From an uncultured Clostridia bacterium (GTDB lineage: Bacteria > Bacillota > Clostridia > Christensenellales > Borkfalkiaceae), in the NCBI GenBank assembly GCA_934248055.1, contig CAKQKI010000002.1:1-64000 (forward strand): a stretch of DNA of 64,000 nucleotides. Direction: 5' to 3'. The notes under the pieces were generated by a model. It saw only the letters and a list, made by a program, of their open reading frames with translations. It was not told the DNA's origin and searched no databases. Within the stretch, counting starts at the first letter, position 1. Every line of letters starts with the position of its first letter. This document shows positions 48,314 to 57,469 of the stretch, one piece after another. Both the position numbers and the translations under genes were made by a program.

Positions 48314-49247
48314 GAAGGGCGTTTAATACGACTTTCAGTTCGTCTGCGTTTTTTGCCGAAAACGCGCGCTCTTTCAGTTTTTTACTGCCGTATATTCCCT
48401 TTAAATAAAATGCAGACTGCTTGCGGAAAATAACCGCCGCGCGTTCTTCGCCGTAACGGGCGCAAATTAAGCCGAGATGTTCAAGCACGGCTTCTTTAAA
48501 AGAAAACGGCGGGGTTTTTCCGAGAATTTCGCAAAATAATAACGGGTTTTGCATTGCGCCGCGCGCAAGCATTACGCCGTCCGCTCCGGTTTCGTTTATC
48601 ATTTTATCGGCGTCTGCGGCGCAAAAAATTCCGCCGTTCGCTATAACGGGAATTTTTACCGCGGATTTTGCGGCCGCTATCTCTTTATATATCGGTTCGC
48701 CCGAATAAACAGCCGTTTTCACCCTGCCGTGAACGGTTATCATATCCGCCCCGCTGTTTTCCGCCGCTTTTGCAAACTCCGAAGTCACGTATTCGCCTTC
48801 GTTTATTCCTATACGCATTTTTACGGTAACCGGTTTTCCCGCAGATTTGGCGGCTTTTACGATTTCGCCCGCAAGATTCAAATCTTTTAAAAGCGCGCTT
48901 CCTTCTCCGTTTCCGTAAACTTTCTGAACGGGGCAACCGCAATTTATATCGATAATATCGAATTTTTCAAGATATTCCGAATTTGCGGCTCTCTTTATGA
49001 TTTCGGGGTCGCTACCGAATAATTGCACCGCTTTTAAGGGTTCGTCGTCGTATGTAAAAAGTAAATCTTTCGTTCCCTGAGAATTATAAATAAGCCCTTT
49101 CGCGCTTACCATTTCCGAAAAACACAGCCCCGCGCCCGCTTTATAGCATATTTCGCGCATTGCCGCGTCCGAGTAACCCGCAAGCGGAGCGAGAAAAACG
49201 TTGTTTTCAGTTTTAATTCCGCCTATATCAACGCTTTTTATTTTCAC
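48306..49247 (-). CDS. dusB: tRNA-dihydrouridine synthase
   Basis: A 313-residue FMN-dependent TIM-barrel enzyme reducing uridines in the tRNA D-loop. It shows FLAPLAGYSDAAMREIC, the catalytic-cysteine block INCGCPVQKVYGNGEGSAL, VKMRIGIN, HGR, and VIANGGIFCAAD. The start overlaps the mazG end by 20 bases. Its last two codons and stop coincide with a dispersed repeat, so the natural C-terminus may have been reset by that repeat. Confidence 0.93.
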   Translation of the reverse strand: MKIKSVDIGGIKTENNVFLAPLAGYSDAAMREICYKAGAGLCFSEMVSAKGLIYNSQGTKDLLFTYDDEPLKAVQLFGSDPEIIKRAANSEYLEKFDIIDINCGCPVQKVYGNGEGSALLKDLNLAGEIVKAAKSAGKPVTVKMRIGINEGEYVTSEFAKAAENSGADMITVHGRVKTAVYSGEPIYKEIAAAKSAVKIPVIANGGIFCAADADKMINETGADGVMLARGAMQNPLLFCEILGKTPPFSFKEAVLEHLGLICARYGEERAAVIFRKQSAFYLKGIYGSKKLKERAFSAKNADELKVVLNALRE

Positions 49248-50661
49248 TTTCTTTTACCCTTTTATAATATTCGTCAGTTTCGCGTTCCGAAAGATTTTTT
49301 ATATCTTTTCCGTCTTTTGCGATAAGTTCTTCGGTTTTCGTAAAGCGGGTTTTGAATTTTTCGGCTGCGGCGTAAAGCGCGGTTTCACCGTCAACGCCGA
49401 GCAATCTTGCAAGATTTACCGCCGAAAACAGCAAATCGCCCACTTCCTCGTTCAGCGCGTTTTCATTGCCGCCTGCCGCCGCTTTTTTAACTTCTTCGGT
49501 TTCTTCGGCTATTTTTGCGTACGCTTCGTTTACGCCGCAAAAATCGAAATTATACTTCGCCGCTCTCGCCCCGAGTTTCTGCGCGCGCATTACCGCGGGC
49601 AATCCTTTCGGAACGCTGTCGAGATATTCCGCTCCGTTTTTATACCCCTTTTCTATCGCTTTGTTTTTATTCCATAAAGAAAGCGCGTCTTCGGAATTTT
49701 CGGCGTCGTCGCTCCCGAAAACGTGAGTATGGCGCGTTATCAGTTTTTCGCATATTCCGCTGAACACGTCCGACGGGGTATACCGCCCGTTTTCAAGCCC
49801 GAAATTTATATGGAAGGCAACCTGCATAAGAACGTCGCCGAGTTCTTCGACTATTCCGTCGGTATCGTCTTTTTTAACGGCGTCGTAAAGTTCGTAAACT
49901 TCTTCTATCGTGTTTTTTTCGATGGAAGAAGGCGTTTGCGCCCTGTCCCACGGGCAACCGCGTTCCGAACGCAAAATTTTCATTACGTCGATTATATCGC
50001 CGAAATCGAAACGCTTTTTTTCTTTAAGCGGAATTTCGGGAACGTAAAGCGAAAAATCGTAAGAATAATACGGAAGCCTGTCGAGTTCGTAAAGTTTAAT
50101 GTCTTTCGTTCCGCCGTTAAAAGTAACTTTAACGTCCGTTTCTTCGCCTATCAAATCGGAAAGAACGAGTTTTACGTTGGCGGCGGAGTATTTATCGTCG
50201 ATAGCGTAAACCACGAGCGGTAAAAAAACCCTTGAATTTTCGTTAAAATCATACGCCGAATACGCGCATACTTTCGTTTCCACCGTTTTTAACCTTTCAA
50301 GAGTTTTGGTGACGGCTGAAACGCCCGAGATTATTCTTACGTTTTTATATCTTTTTATTATTTCTCTGCACGATTCGTCTTCCGTGACGGAACCGTCCAC
50401 CGCGTAAACCACAGGGCATTCTTTAGCCGCGGTTATAACCGCTTTGGCAAGATTTTTGTTAAGCGTTCCGAAAGAACGGCTTTTTTCGTAAATTTCGTCA
50501 AGATACACGGGTGATACAAGTTCTTTTAAAGCGAGCGAAGAAATTGCCTTTTCCGTTCTTACGATAACTTTTTTAGCGTTTTGAATTTCAAGAAAGCCCG
50601 CGGCAGAGACGTCGGAAGGCTCCGTGCCTAAGCCTAAAAGCAATATTTCATTTCCCTTCAT
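49228..50661 (-). CDS. mazG: YabN-type protein: tetrapyrrole-methylase-like domain plus MazG pyrophosphohydrolase
   Basis: A 477-residue two-part protein. Residues 1-215 form the SAM-methylase-like domain (EILLLGLGTEPSDVSAAG at the start). Residues 225-470 hold two MazG units: the first with CPWDRAQTPSSI and EELGDVLMQVAFH, the second with EEVGDLLFSAVNLARLLG, carrying the ExxE and ExxD metal ligands. MazG hydrolyses nucleoside triphosphates and helps clear unusual NTPs. The order spoVT - flippase - yabN is the same as in Bacillus. Confidence 0.93.
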   Translation of the reverse strand: MKGNEILLLGLGTEPSDVSAAGFLEIQNAKKVIVRTEKAISSLALKELVSPVYLDEIYEKSRSFGTLNKNLAKAVITAAKECPVVYAVDGSVTEDESCREIIKRYKNVRIISGVSAVTKTLERLKTVETKVCAYSAYDFNENSRVFLPLVVYAIDDKYSAANVKLVLSDLIGEETDVKVTFNGGTKDIKLYELDRLPYYSYDFSLYVPEIPLKEKKRFDFGDIIDVMKILRSERGCPWDRAQTPSSIEKNTIEEVYELYDAVKKDDTDGIVEELGDVLMQVAFHINFGLENGRYTPSDVFSGICEKLITRHTHVFGSDDAENSEDALSLWNKNKAIEKGYKNGAEYLDSVPKGLPAVMRAQKLGARAAKYNFDFCGVNEAYAKIAEETEEVKKAAAGGNENALNEEVGDLLFSAVNLARLLGVDGETALYAAAEKFKTRFTKTEELIAKDGKDIKNLSERETDEYYKRVKESENKKR

Positions 50662-52018
50662 AAGCGATTTTTTCCGCCTTGATTTTAAATTTAACTTTGC
50701 AGTCGTATATAATATACATTAAATTTAAAAAACAAGCAAGCAAATAACAAGCGCCGTCGCCGATTACCGCGCCCAGAATGTTTATATCGGGATTTTTAAT
50801 AAGAAAAACCGTGAGCGCGATTTTTACCGCCGCGCTTATAAAAGCGGTAACGGGCGGCACTCCGCAATTTCCGCTTGCTATCAGAACGGCTGCGGTCGTC
50901 TGAACAAGGGGTAGAAAAATCACCGTGAACGCGCCGATTTTTAAAAGTTTTACGGTTATAGCCGCGTTTTCCGCGCTGAGTTTAGGATAGAGAATTTTAA
51001 CTGCCAAAGGAGCGAAAACATATAGCAACGCGCCGCATATAACGCCGCCCGAAAAAGTAAAAAGCAGTGACTGACGGATTTTACCGTCCGCCGCGTTGCC
51101 GCTTTTCAGTTCCGACGCTATTACGGGAACGGCGGACGCCGCAAAGCCGTATAACAGCGCGACGGGTACTCCCGTAAGCGACTCTGCCGCGCCCGAATAC
51201 AAACCGTAAAGCGAAGTGGCTTTATCGGAATACACCCCTAAAAGATTGATAATAAAAAAACTTTCCACGGTTTTCGAAAGCGGGAAAATAATGGTCGAAA
51301 GCATTACGGGCGCAACGGTTTTTAAAAGGGTTTTTACGGTTATTTTCTTATTTCCGCCAGCCGAAAAGCCGCGTTTTTTCTTTAAAATCATAAAATAAAT
51401 CGCGGCGGTTATTTCCGAAACGGTTACGGCAAGAGCGGCGCACGCGGCTGCTTTAACGGTGTCGTTTTTAAAAATACGGCATAACGACAATCCCGCCGCA
51501 AGTTTTACGCTTTGTTCGGCAATCTGCGAAACGGCAGTGGGCTTCATATCAGAAAATCCCTGAAAATATCCCCTGTAACACGAAATTATGCCCACTAAAA
51601 AAACGGACGGCGATAACGCTGCGTATGAAAGTTTTGCGCCGTAATTTCCCTGCGCGGAAGCCAGCCCGCCCGAAGCAAGCGCCATTATCACGCTCGCCGC
51701 CGCGCCTGTTGCCGTAAACGCTTTAAGCGCGCTTTTAAGCGTCGTTTCGGGATCGCCGCCGCCCGCTATGATTTTCGCTATGCCGTTCGGAACTCCGCTC
51801 GAAGAAAGGGTAAGAAGCAACGAATAAAACGGAAAAACCATCTGATAAAGACCTATCCCTTCCGCGCCTAAAATATTCGTTAAAGGTATTCTGTAAACGG
51901 CGCCGATTATTTTGGTAACGAATCCGCCGAGCGACAATACCACCGCGCCTTTTATAAGTCCGTTTTCGGCTTTTTTTACCTTAAACGTTTTTATACCCCG
52001 CGATAACGCGCGCCGCAA
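50648..52018 (-). CDS. SpoVB/YabM-type flippase
   Basis: A second MOP-superfamily flippase, about 456 residues and 14 helices, with LSLGGFVTKIIGAVYRIPLTNILGAEGIGLYQMVFP near the start. It sits between spoVT and mazG as yabM does in Bacillus. The start is awkward: the only standard codon before the conserved region is a TTG at 52018 lying 38 bases inside spoVT; between it and the first conserved residues there is no ATG or GTG. It overlaps mazG by 14 bases. Substrate: a lipid-linked precursor, not known. Confidence 0.87.
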   Translation of the reverse strand: MRRALSRGIKTFKVKKAENGLIKGAVVLSLGGFVTKIIGAVYRIPLTNILGAEGIGLYQMVFPFYSLLLTLSSSGVPNGIAKIIAGGGDPETTLKSALKAFTATGAAASVIMALASGGLASAQGNYGAKLSYAALSPSVFLVGIISCYRGYFQGFSDMKPTAVSQIAEQSVKLAAGLSLCRIFKNDTVKAAACAALAVTVSEITAAIYFMILKKKRGFSAGGNKKITVKTLLKTVAPVMLSTIIFPLSKTVESFFIINLLGVYSDKATSLYGLYSGAAESLTGVPVALLYGFAASAVPVIASELKSGNAADGKIRQSLLFTFSGGVICGALLYVFAPLAVKILYPKLSAENAAITVKLLKIGAFTVIFLPLVQTTAAVLIASGNCGVPPVTAFISAAVKIALTVFLIKNPDINILGAVIGDGACYLLACFLNLMYIIYDCKVKFKIKAEKIAYEGK

Positions 52019-52526
52019 ATTTCAAAAGACTTATATCGCGCGCTTCGGTTTTTTTGTCTTCGGCGGAAAGAGCGGCTATAAGCCCGAGCGGATTTCCGTC
52101 TTCGTCGGATATGGGAACTATGAGTTCCGAAGAAAACTTTTCTTCGTTACCCGAAGTTAATTTAACATATTTTACCCCGTCGGTCGTATCTATCGAAAAA
52201 CTTTTCGACTCTTTTATTATTCTGCAACTTTCCTGCGTAAGATCTTCCGAAAGAAGGTGCTTTGCCGCTCCGCTTGCCGCGATAACGGAATTGTTCCCTG
52301 CAACTATAACGCCTTTACCCGTGAGATTGAAAAGCGATTCCGCTACCGTTGCCGAAAGCGCGCTCATGTCGTTTACCGGCGAATACTTTTTTAAAACGAG
52401 TTCGTTTCTTTCAACGTAAATTTCCAAAGGCTCGCCTTCTTTAAGGTCTAAAGTTTTTCTGATTTCTTTGGGTATAACCACTCTTCCGAGCGAGTCTACC
52501 CGTCTGACCATTCCCGTGTTTTTCAT
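51981..52526 (-). CDS. spoVT: Stage V sporulation regulator SpoVT
   Basis: A 181-residue regulator. Residues 1-50 are the AbrB-type swapped-hairpin DNA-binding domain (GMVRRVDSLGRVVIPKEIRKTL), and residues 55-180 a GAF-like domain (SATVAESLFNLTGKGVIVAG... ELIVPISDEDGNPLGLIAAL). In Bacillus SpoVT acts in the forespore. I use the ATG at 52526, matching the family start; another ATG lies 6 bases upstream. Two TTCCGC direct repeats in the leader (52535-52562) could be a control site. The gene suggests a spore former, or a descendant of one. Confidence 0.92.
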   Translation of the reverse strand: MKNTGMVRRVDSLGRVVIPKEIRKTLDLKEGEPLEIYVERNELVLKKYSPVNDMSALSATVAESLFNLTGKGVIVAGNNSVIAASGAAKHLLSEDLTQESCRIIKESKSFSIDTTDGVKYVKLTSGNEEKFSSELIVPISDEDGNPLGLIAALSAEDKKTEARDISLLKFAARVIAGYKNV

Positions 52527-52610
52527 AAGCATATTTTGCGGAATTTATAAATAATTATGCGGAACGCGAAAATGCGCGCCGTTGCGTAAAAAAACACCGC
52601 GTATAGTCCT

Positions 52611-52652
52611 GTTTTGAAAAAACGCAATCGCTTGCGGCTAAGCGATTTTTTA
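52611..52652. repeat. Dispersed repeat fragment, TIR2 type, with hairpin
   Basis: ACGCAATCGCTTGCGGCTA matches the right end of the element at 63570-63849. It continues into AATCGCT/AGCGATT plus a T-run on the plus strand. It lies between the rplS terminator and spoVT. Confidence 0.65.
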
Positions 52653-52656
52653 CACG

Positions 52657-52683
52657 AAAAAAACCATCGGAAACCCGATGGCT
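52657..52683 (-). terminator. Terminator of rplS
   Basis: CCATCGG/CCGATGG stem with an AAAC-type loop and a T7 run on the minus strand. Confidence 0.85.
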
Positions 52684-52697
52684 TTAAATCTTTACCG

Positions 52698-53039
52698 TTA
52701 AATAATTTCTTTAACTTTCGCGGCTTTGCCGGTAAGACCCCTGAGATAGTAAAGTTTAGCGCGTCTTACTGCGCCTTTCTTAACGACCTTGATATCGGCG
52801 ATCTTGGGCGAATGAATGGGGAAAGTTCTTTCCACGCCTACGCCGAAACTCATTCTTCTTACGGTGAACGTTTCGCTGATGCCGCCGCCGCGTTTGGCTA
52901 TTACGATACCTTCGTACGCCTGAATTCTTTCTCTCGTTCCTTCAACGACTTTCACCGAAACTTTAACGGTATCGCCGACGTTGAATTTAGGAACTTCCTG
53001 TTTAACGTTTTCGTTATTTATCTGTTCAATTATCGTCAT
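52698..53039 (-). CDS. rplS: 50S ribosomal protein L19
   Basis: A 113-residue L19 of normal length with [21 protein letters not shown], the conserved [12 protein letters not shown], and the C-terminal [21 protein letters not shown]. In most bacteria rplS follows trmD directly; here four other genes and a separate promoter lie between them, so it is an independent unit. It has a GGAGGAA ribosome binding site and a leader of about 60 bases with a small hairpin. Confidence 0.97.
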   Translation of the reverse strand: MTIIEQINNENVKQEVPKFNVGDTVKVSVKVVEGTRERIQAYEGIVIAKRGGGISETFTVRRMSFGVGVERTFPIHSPKIADIKVVKKGAVRRAKLYYLRGLTGKAAKVKEII

Positions 53040-53105
53040 GACTTATTCCTCCATAATTGCGCGGTGTTCGTCGATTTTCGAGAGGACCACCCGAAGTCTT
53101 TTACT

Positions 53106-53134
53106 ATTTTAGCACATCGCAAAATATTTATCAA
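53106..53134 (-). promoter_or_regulatory. Promoter of rplS
   Basis: TTGATA (53129-53134) and TAAAAT (53106-53111) with a 17-base spacer on the minus strand, separating rplS from the upstream operon. Confidence 0.75.
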
Positions 53135-53152
53135 GCGTTTACACGCCGTTTT

Positions 53153-54289
53153 TTAATTTTTTTCGTCTTGTTTCGCTCCGTAAACGGAATAATAACAACA
53201 CTCGAGTTTTCCCGAATAAATTTTTCGCTTTTTGTCCGCCGTTTCGCCGAAAAGTCGTTCAAAGTCTTTTACGGAAGTCAAAGAGTGGCAACTCCATTCG
53301 TTTAAAGAACGAAAAACTTTTCCGTAATCTTTATAAAGCGGAATAATTTCTTTGCGGGTTAAAATCCGTTCGCCGTAAGGAAGATTAGATATGATAACTC
53401 CGCATTTTTGTCTGCTTTTAAATTCGCGCATATCCGCTTTCTGAAAATGAACGTCGTTGCAAACGCCCGCAAGTTCGGCGTGTTTTCTTGATAATTTTAC
53501 CGCGCTTTCATCTATATCGAAGCCGTAAATTTTCAAATCTTCGCCGCTACGGATAGCGGCTGCGGCGTCGCTTTTCATATCGGCGTAAAAATCGGTGTTA
53601 AAGTTTTTGTAATGCAAAAAATCAAAGTCTCGGTTAAATCCGCTCGGAATATTTCTCGCAATGAGCGCGGCTTCTATCGGAATGGTGCCGCTTCCGCAAA
53701 ATAAATCCGCAAGAACAGACGTTTTTTTCCAGCCGCTCAGATATATAAGCGCGGCGGCAACGTTTTCTTTAAGAGGCGCGCTTCCGACCGTTTTTCTGTA
53801 ACCGCGCCTGTTAAGCCCTTCGCCCGAAGTATCGAGCGAAAGCGTTACGTAATCGCGCCTTATAGTAAACTCTATTTTATATCTTTCCGCAGTTTCCGAA
53901 AGACTGCTTCCGTAAAACTTTTCAAGCCTTTTGCATATCGATTTTTTAATAACCGCCGCGCAAGCGGTAGTTGCGGAAAGTTTGCTTTCGTAACAAGAGC
54001 CGAAAACTTCTATTTTACCGTCTTTTGAAATATATTCTTCAAACGGAACGTCGTAAACGCCGTCGAAAAGCATATCGAAAGTATTTGCCTTGAATCCGCC
54101 GAGAACTATAAAAACTCTGCTTGCGGTGCGCATAAAAAGATTGCATTTCGCAACCGTTTCGATATTGCCTGTAAAACCGATTCTTCCGTTATGCGCGGCG
54201 GCGTCGGTTCCGATGATTTTAAACAACTCTTTTTTCGTAACGCTCTCGAGACCCGCGGGAGCGGACACGGAAATATTCAATTCTTTCAT
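53153..54289 (-). CDS. Class I SAM-dependent RNA methyltransferase (THUMP, RlmL N2-guanosine type)
   Basis: A 378-residue enzyme. Residues 1-155 contain a THUMP-type RNA-binding region; a GLNRRGYRKTVGSAPLKENVAA linker follows; then the Rossmann domain shows DLFCGSGTIPIEAALIA and the catalytic NLPYGER motif of N2-guanine methyltransferases. The family includes RlmL and the Bacillus YpsC protein, which act on 23S rRNA. It is the last gene of the ylxM-ffh operon and shares one base with yraN. Confidence 0.88.
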   Translation of the reverse strand: MKELNISVSAPAGLESVTKKELFKIIGTDAAAHNGRIGFTGNIETVAKCNLFMRTASRVFIVLGGFKANTFDMLFDGVYDVPFEEYISKDGKIEVFGSCYESKLSATTACAAVIKKSICKRLEKFYGSSLSETAERYKIEFTIRRDYVTLSLDTSGEGLNRRGYRKTVGSAPLKENVAAALIYLSGWKKTSVLADLFCGSGTIPIEAALIARNIPSGFNRDFDFLHYKNFNTDFYADMKSDAAAAIRSGEDLKIYGFDIDESAVKLSRKHAELAGVCNDVHFQKADMREFKSRQKCGVIISNLPYGERILTRKEIIPLYKDYGKVFRSLNEWSCHSLTSVKDFERLFGETADKKRKIYSGKLECCYYSVYGAKQDEKN

Positions 54290-54642
54290 TAAAAAGCGTC
54301 CTTTATAAGATTTATTTCTTTACCGACCACTTCCGAAACGGCAAACGAAAAATCGCTCTCTTCGTTGGTTAAAAAATAGTATTCGGCTATTTTTCTGTAA
54401 CGCTCGCGCTTTTTTCTTCCCACCGCTTCGGCGGGAGTGCCGAACCCGTTACCCGAACGCGTTTTCACTTCCACAAAAACCGTTTCGCCGTCTTTTTCGG
54501 CTATTATGTCCGCTTCGCCGAAAGGCGTTACGTAGTTTCTTGCAAGTATTTTATAACCGCGTTTTTTCAGGTATTTTTCGGTCAGTTTTTCTCCTTCTCT
54601 TCCGAGAAGTTTTTTATAAAGGTCTTTCTGTGTATCGGGCAT
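54289..54642 (-). CDS. YraN/UPF0102 family putative nuclease
   Basis: A 117-residue protein with a restriction-endonuclease-like fold: GREGEKLTEKYLKKRGYKIL, then GEADIIAEKDGETVFVEVKTR with the D-ExK active-site pattern. The cellular role is not settled; Holliday-junction or repair functions are suggested. Its start overlaps rnhB by 61 bases, an unusually long overlap, and no later start codon would keep the conserved N-terminus. It is usually adjacent to rnhB, as here. Confidence 0.88.
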   Translation of the reverse strand: MPDTQKDLYKKLLGREGEKLTEKYLKKRGYKILARNYVTPFGEADIIAEKDGETVFVEVKTRSGNGFGTPAEAVGRKKRERYRKIAEYYFLTNEESDFSFAVSEVVGKEINLIKDAF

Positions 54643-55199
54643 GCTCCTGTCCTTTTTATAGCGGCTATATGCTCTTTCGTGCCGTAACCGCTGTTTCTTT
54701 CAAAGCCGTAATCGCGATAAACTTCGGAATACTCTTCCATAATTCTGTCTCTGTAAACTTTGGCTACTATCGAAGCCGCGCCTATAAGATAACTTTTCGC
54801 GTCGCCTTTCACGATAGATAAGGTATCGACGGGAGAATTGAGTTTTACCGCGTCTATAAGTACGAGATCGGGTTTTACCGGAAGATTTGCAATACACGCG
54901 AGCATACATTTTTTGGTTGCTTCCAGAATGTTGATTTCGTCTATTTCTTCGGGTTCTATCCTTTCTATATCGTAAGAAATCGCCTTTTTAATAATCTTTT
55001 CGTATAAAACTTCTCTCTTTTTTTTAGTGATTTTTTTACTGTCGTCAACGCCTTCGATAATATCGTCGAGCGGAAGTATTACGGCCGCGCACACCACGGG
55101 ACCGGCAAGCGGCCCTCTGCCCACTTCGTCTATTCCCGCAATAATCTTATACCCGCGCGACAAACCTTCGCGCTCGTAAAACAACTTTTCTTCGTTCAT
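54582..55199 (-). CDS. rnhB: Ribonuclease HII
   Basis: A 205-residue enzyme that nicks RNA in RNA-DNA hybrids, including single ribonucleotides. The active-site carboxylates are visible in AGIDEVGRGPLAGPVVCAAV, and DDSKKITKKKRE, VLIDAVKL and AKVYRDRIM follow. Its start overlaps rbgA by 4 bases and its end overlaps yraN by 61. It belongs to the conserved trmD-rbgA-rnhB-yraN order. Confidence 0.96.
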   Translation of the reverse strand: MNEEKLFYEREGLSRGYKIIAGIDEVGRGPLAGPVVCAAVILPLDDIIEGVDDSKKITKKKREVLYEKIIKKAISYDIERIEPEEIDEINILEATKKCMLACIANLPVKPDLVLIDAVKLNSPVDTLSIVKGDAKSYLIGAASIVAKVYRDRIMEEYSEVYRDYGFERNSGYGTKEHIAAIKRTGACPIHRKTFIKNFSEEKEKN

Positions 55200-56026
55200 A
55201 TAAATAAAATTTTACCGAGTTTTCCTTTTCTTAAATCGGATATAATAAGATTTCCCGTTCTTTCGCCGTCCGTTTCTCCGCCTTTTTTAAGCGCGCCCTT
55301 CTTTTTTGCGATTTTTTCGAAAATTTCCGCAGGCGTGTCGTTTTCCGCGTTTATTCCGTAAGCGATACTTATCGTTTCGGGCTTATTTTTCATAAGATAT
55401 TCTATAAGCGCAAGCGAAAGTTCTTCAAAGTCGAGAATATCGTCGTTGATGCTTCCTATAAACGCGAGATACGCCGCGTTTTTCTGATCCGAAAAACTCG
55501 GCGAAGTCGTACCCGGCGTATCGAGAAGTTCAAGGTCTTTTACCTTTAACCACTGCTTGTCTTTCGTGACGCCCGCCTTGTCGCCCGTTTTTGCGCGCTT
55601 AGTGCCGCTAAGCAGATTTATCACCGTCGATTTACCCGTATTCGGCAGTCCGCACACCATAACTCTCAAAGGTTTTTTTACGCCCTTTTCGCGGTTTCTG
55701 TCGATTTTCGCTTTGAGCGACGCCATAATTTCGCCATACAGGGTTTTAGCCGTTTTTTCGCTCGTTCCGACGGACAACACTACTCTTTTTCCTTCGCTTC
55801 TGAATTTATTTTCCACGGCTTTGAATTCCGCGCCGTCCACGAGATCGTATTTATTCATACAGTAAACTACGGGGCGGTTTTTGAACAGACTTTCGAGATT
55901 GTCGCTAAGGCAAGCGAAAGGCGCGCGCGCGTCGAGAACGTAAACGACGCCGTCGCAAAGCCTGACTTCGTTTTCCATCATTCGCATCGCCTTTGTCATA
56001 TGCCCGGGGTACCATTGAATAAACAT
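55196..56026 (-). CDS. rbgA: Ribosome biogenesis GTPase (YlqF)
   Basis: A 276-residue circularly permuted GTPase that aids late assembly of the 50S subunit. The G motifs occur in the order G4 NKYD, then G1 GLPNTGKST, then G3 LDTPGT, with the family start QWYPGHMTKAMR. The C-terminal helical domain binds 23S rRNA. It follows trmD, sharing one base (its ATG overlaps the trmD stop). Confidence 0.95.
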   Translation of the reverse strand: MFIQWYPGHMTKAMRMMENEVRLCDGVVYVLDARAPFACLSDNLESLFKNRPVVYCMNKYDLVDGAEFKAVENKFRSEGKRVVLSVGTSEKTAKTLYGEIMASLKAKIDRNREKGVKKPLRVMVCGLPNTGKSTVINLLSGTKRAKTGDKAGVTKDKQWLKVKDLELLDTPGTTSPSFSDQKNAAYLAFIGSINDDILDFEELSLALIEYLMKNKPETISIAYGINAENDTPAEIFEKIAKKKGALKKGGETDGERTGNLIISDLRKGKLGKILFI

Positions 56027-56700
56027 CAGTTATCTTCCTTTATAAGATCGGGGCGTTTCTGCCGCGTTATTTTTTCGGCTTCTTTTCTGCGCCATTTTCT
56101 GATTTCTTCGTGATTGCCCGACAATAAAACGTCCGGCACTTTCATTCCCATAAACTCCTGCGGACGAGTGTATTGCGGATATTCCAGAAGCCCTTCGGAA
56201 AAAGATTCTTCCGAAAGAGAATCGCCGCTTATAACCCCGTCAACGTACCTTGCAAGGCAATCCACTATTACCATTGCGGGCAATTCGCCGCCCGTAAGAA
56301 CGTAATCGCCGATTGAAATTTCATCGTCTATATATTTGTCTATAACGCGCTGATCCACGCCTTCGTAATGCCCGCAAAGCAATAAAACGTTATCGTATTT
56401 GGCGTATTCCGTAACCGATTTCTGATTTAAAACTTTGCCCTTGGGCGAAGTGTAGAACCTGACTGCTTTATGCTCGGGGTCTATGCTTTCGATAGCCGAA
56501 GCGATGGGCTGAGGAGTCATAACCATACCCGCTCCTCCGCCGAAAGGATAATCGTCGCATTTTCTGTGCTTATCGAGAGTGTAATCACGGATATCGTGAA
56601 CGTTTATCTGAATTTTTCCGCCTTCCTGCGCCCTGCCTATAATGCTTTCGAAAAGCGGCGAGAACATTTCGGGAAACAGCGTAAGAATATCAATTTTCAC
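56026..56700 (-). CDS. trmD: tRNA (guanine-N1-)-methyltransferase
   Basis: A 224-residue SPOUT enzyme that makes m1G37 in tRNAs and keeps the reading frame. The knot region reads LLCGHYEGVDQRVIDKYIDDEISIGDYVLTGGELPA; an upstream GGGAGMVMTPQPI and YPQYTRP near the C-terminus complete the family pattern. It overlaps rimM by 11 bases. Unlike in many genomes, it is not followed directly by rplS. Confidence 0.97.
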   Translation of the reverse strand: MKIDILTLFPEMFSPLFESIIGRAQEGGKIQINVHDIRDYTLDKHRKCDDYPFGGGAGMVMTPQPIASAIESIDPEHKAVRFYTSPKGKVLNQKSVTEYAKYDNVLLLCGHYEGVDQRVIDKYIDDEISIGDYVLTGGELPAMVIVDCLARYVDGVISGDSLSEESFSEGLLEYPQYTRPQEFMGMKVPDVLLSGNHEEIRKWRRKEAEKITRQKRPDLIKEDN

Positions 56701-57193
56701 GGTATATAACCTCCTGAGCGGCGTCTTTATCGAAAGTTATAGTTTTCTTTTCTTCGTTTATTTCGGGGTTTAACTTTTTAAGATAAGGAACGTATATCGC
56801 CCCGTTTTCCCCTTCGATTAAAAACATATCTACGTTCGATTTGATAACGTCTGTTATCTTGCCGAGAATTTCTCCGTCCGTCAGCAACGCGGTCAATCCT
56901 ATAATGTCTTCTATAAACGTTGCCGTTACGGATTTTACTATCGCCGATTTGTCGGCAGAAAAAACCTTTCCGCGCATAAGTTCGGCGGCGTTTCTGTCCG
57001 ACAAACCTTTTATCGACAAAAAGGCAAAACCGCCGCCCGCGTCTTTTATTCCCGATAAAGCGTACTCCGTTTCGCCTATATAAAGTTTTTTTAATCCGCT
57101 GACGCTCGTAATATCGTCCGCAAGGATTTTTGCTTTCACTAAACCTTTTATTCCCTGTGGTTTAACGACTTCGAAAACTGCGATTTTTCCCAT
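56690..57193 (-). CDS. rimM: Ribosome maturation factor RimM
   Basis: A 167-residue protein binding S19 and the 30S head during assembly. The N-terminal barrel has VVKPQGIKGLVKAKILADD, and the C-terminal PRC barrel has TDGEILGKITDVIKSNVDMFLI and VPYLKKLNPEINEEKKTI. It lies between khpA and trmD, the normal order. Confidence 0.93.
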   Translation of the reverse strand: MGKIAVFEVVKPQGIKGLVKAKILADDITSVSGLKKLYIGETEYALSGIKDAGGGFAFLSIKGLSDRNAAELMRGKVFSADKSAIVKSVTATFIEDIIGLTALLTDGEILGKITDVIKSNVDMFLIEGENGAIYVPYLKKLNPEINEEKKTITFDKDAAQEVIYREN

Positions 57194-57210
57194 AAAAATA
57201 TGAGAGAAAT

Positions 57211-57456
57211 TTATTCAATTTCTCCCTTTTCCTTTATTTCGATATTGTATTTTTTGCCTTCTTTCTGACTTGCGAAACGAACTATCGTGCGGATTGCTTT
57301 CGCAAGTTTACCCTGACGACCGATTACCTTTCCCATATCGCTTTCGTCAAGCACTATGGTAACGTTTACGTTGTCGCCGTCTTCGGTAACTATATATTGC
57401 ACTTCGTCCTGCTTTTCCGCAAAGCGATTTACTATATATTTAATAAGATCGAGCAT
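57211..57456 (-). CDS. khpA: KH-domain RNA-binding protein KhpA
   Basis: An 81-residue single-KH protein with the GxxG loop in MGKVIGRQGKLAKAIRT. In streptococci KhpA pairs with KhpB/EloR and affects cell elongation and RNA levels. It is encoded between rpsP and rimM, its standard place. Confidence 0.95.
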   Translation of the reverse strand: MLDLIKYIVNRFAEKQDEVQYIVTEDGDNVNVTIVLDESDMGKVIGRQGKLAKAIRTIVRFASQKEGKKYNIEIKEKGEIE

Positions 57457-57469
57457 TATACTTCACCTC

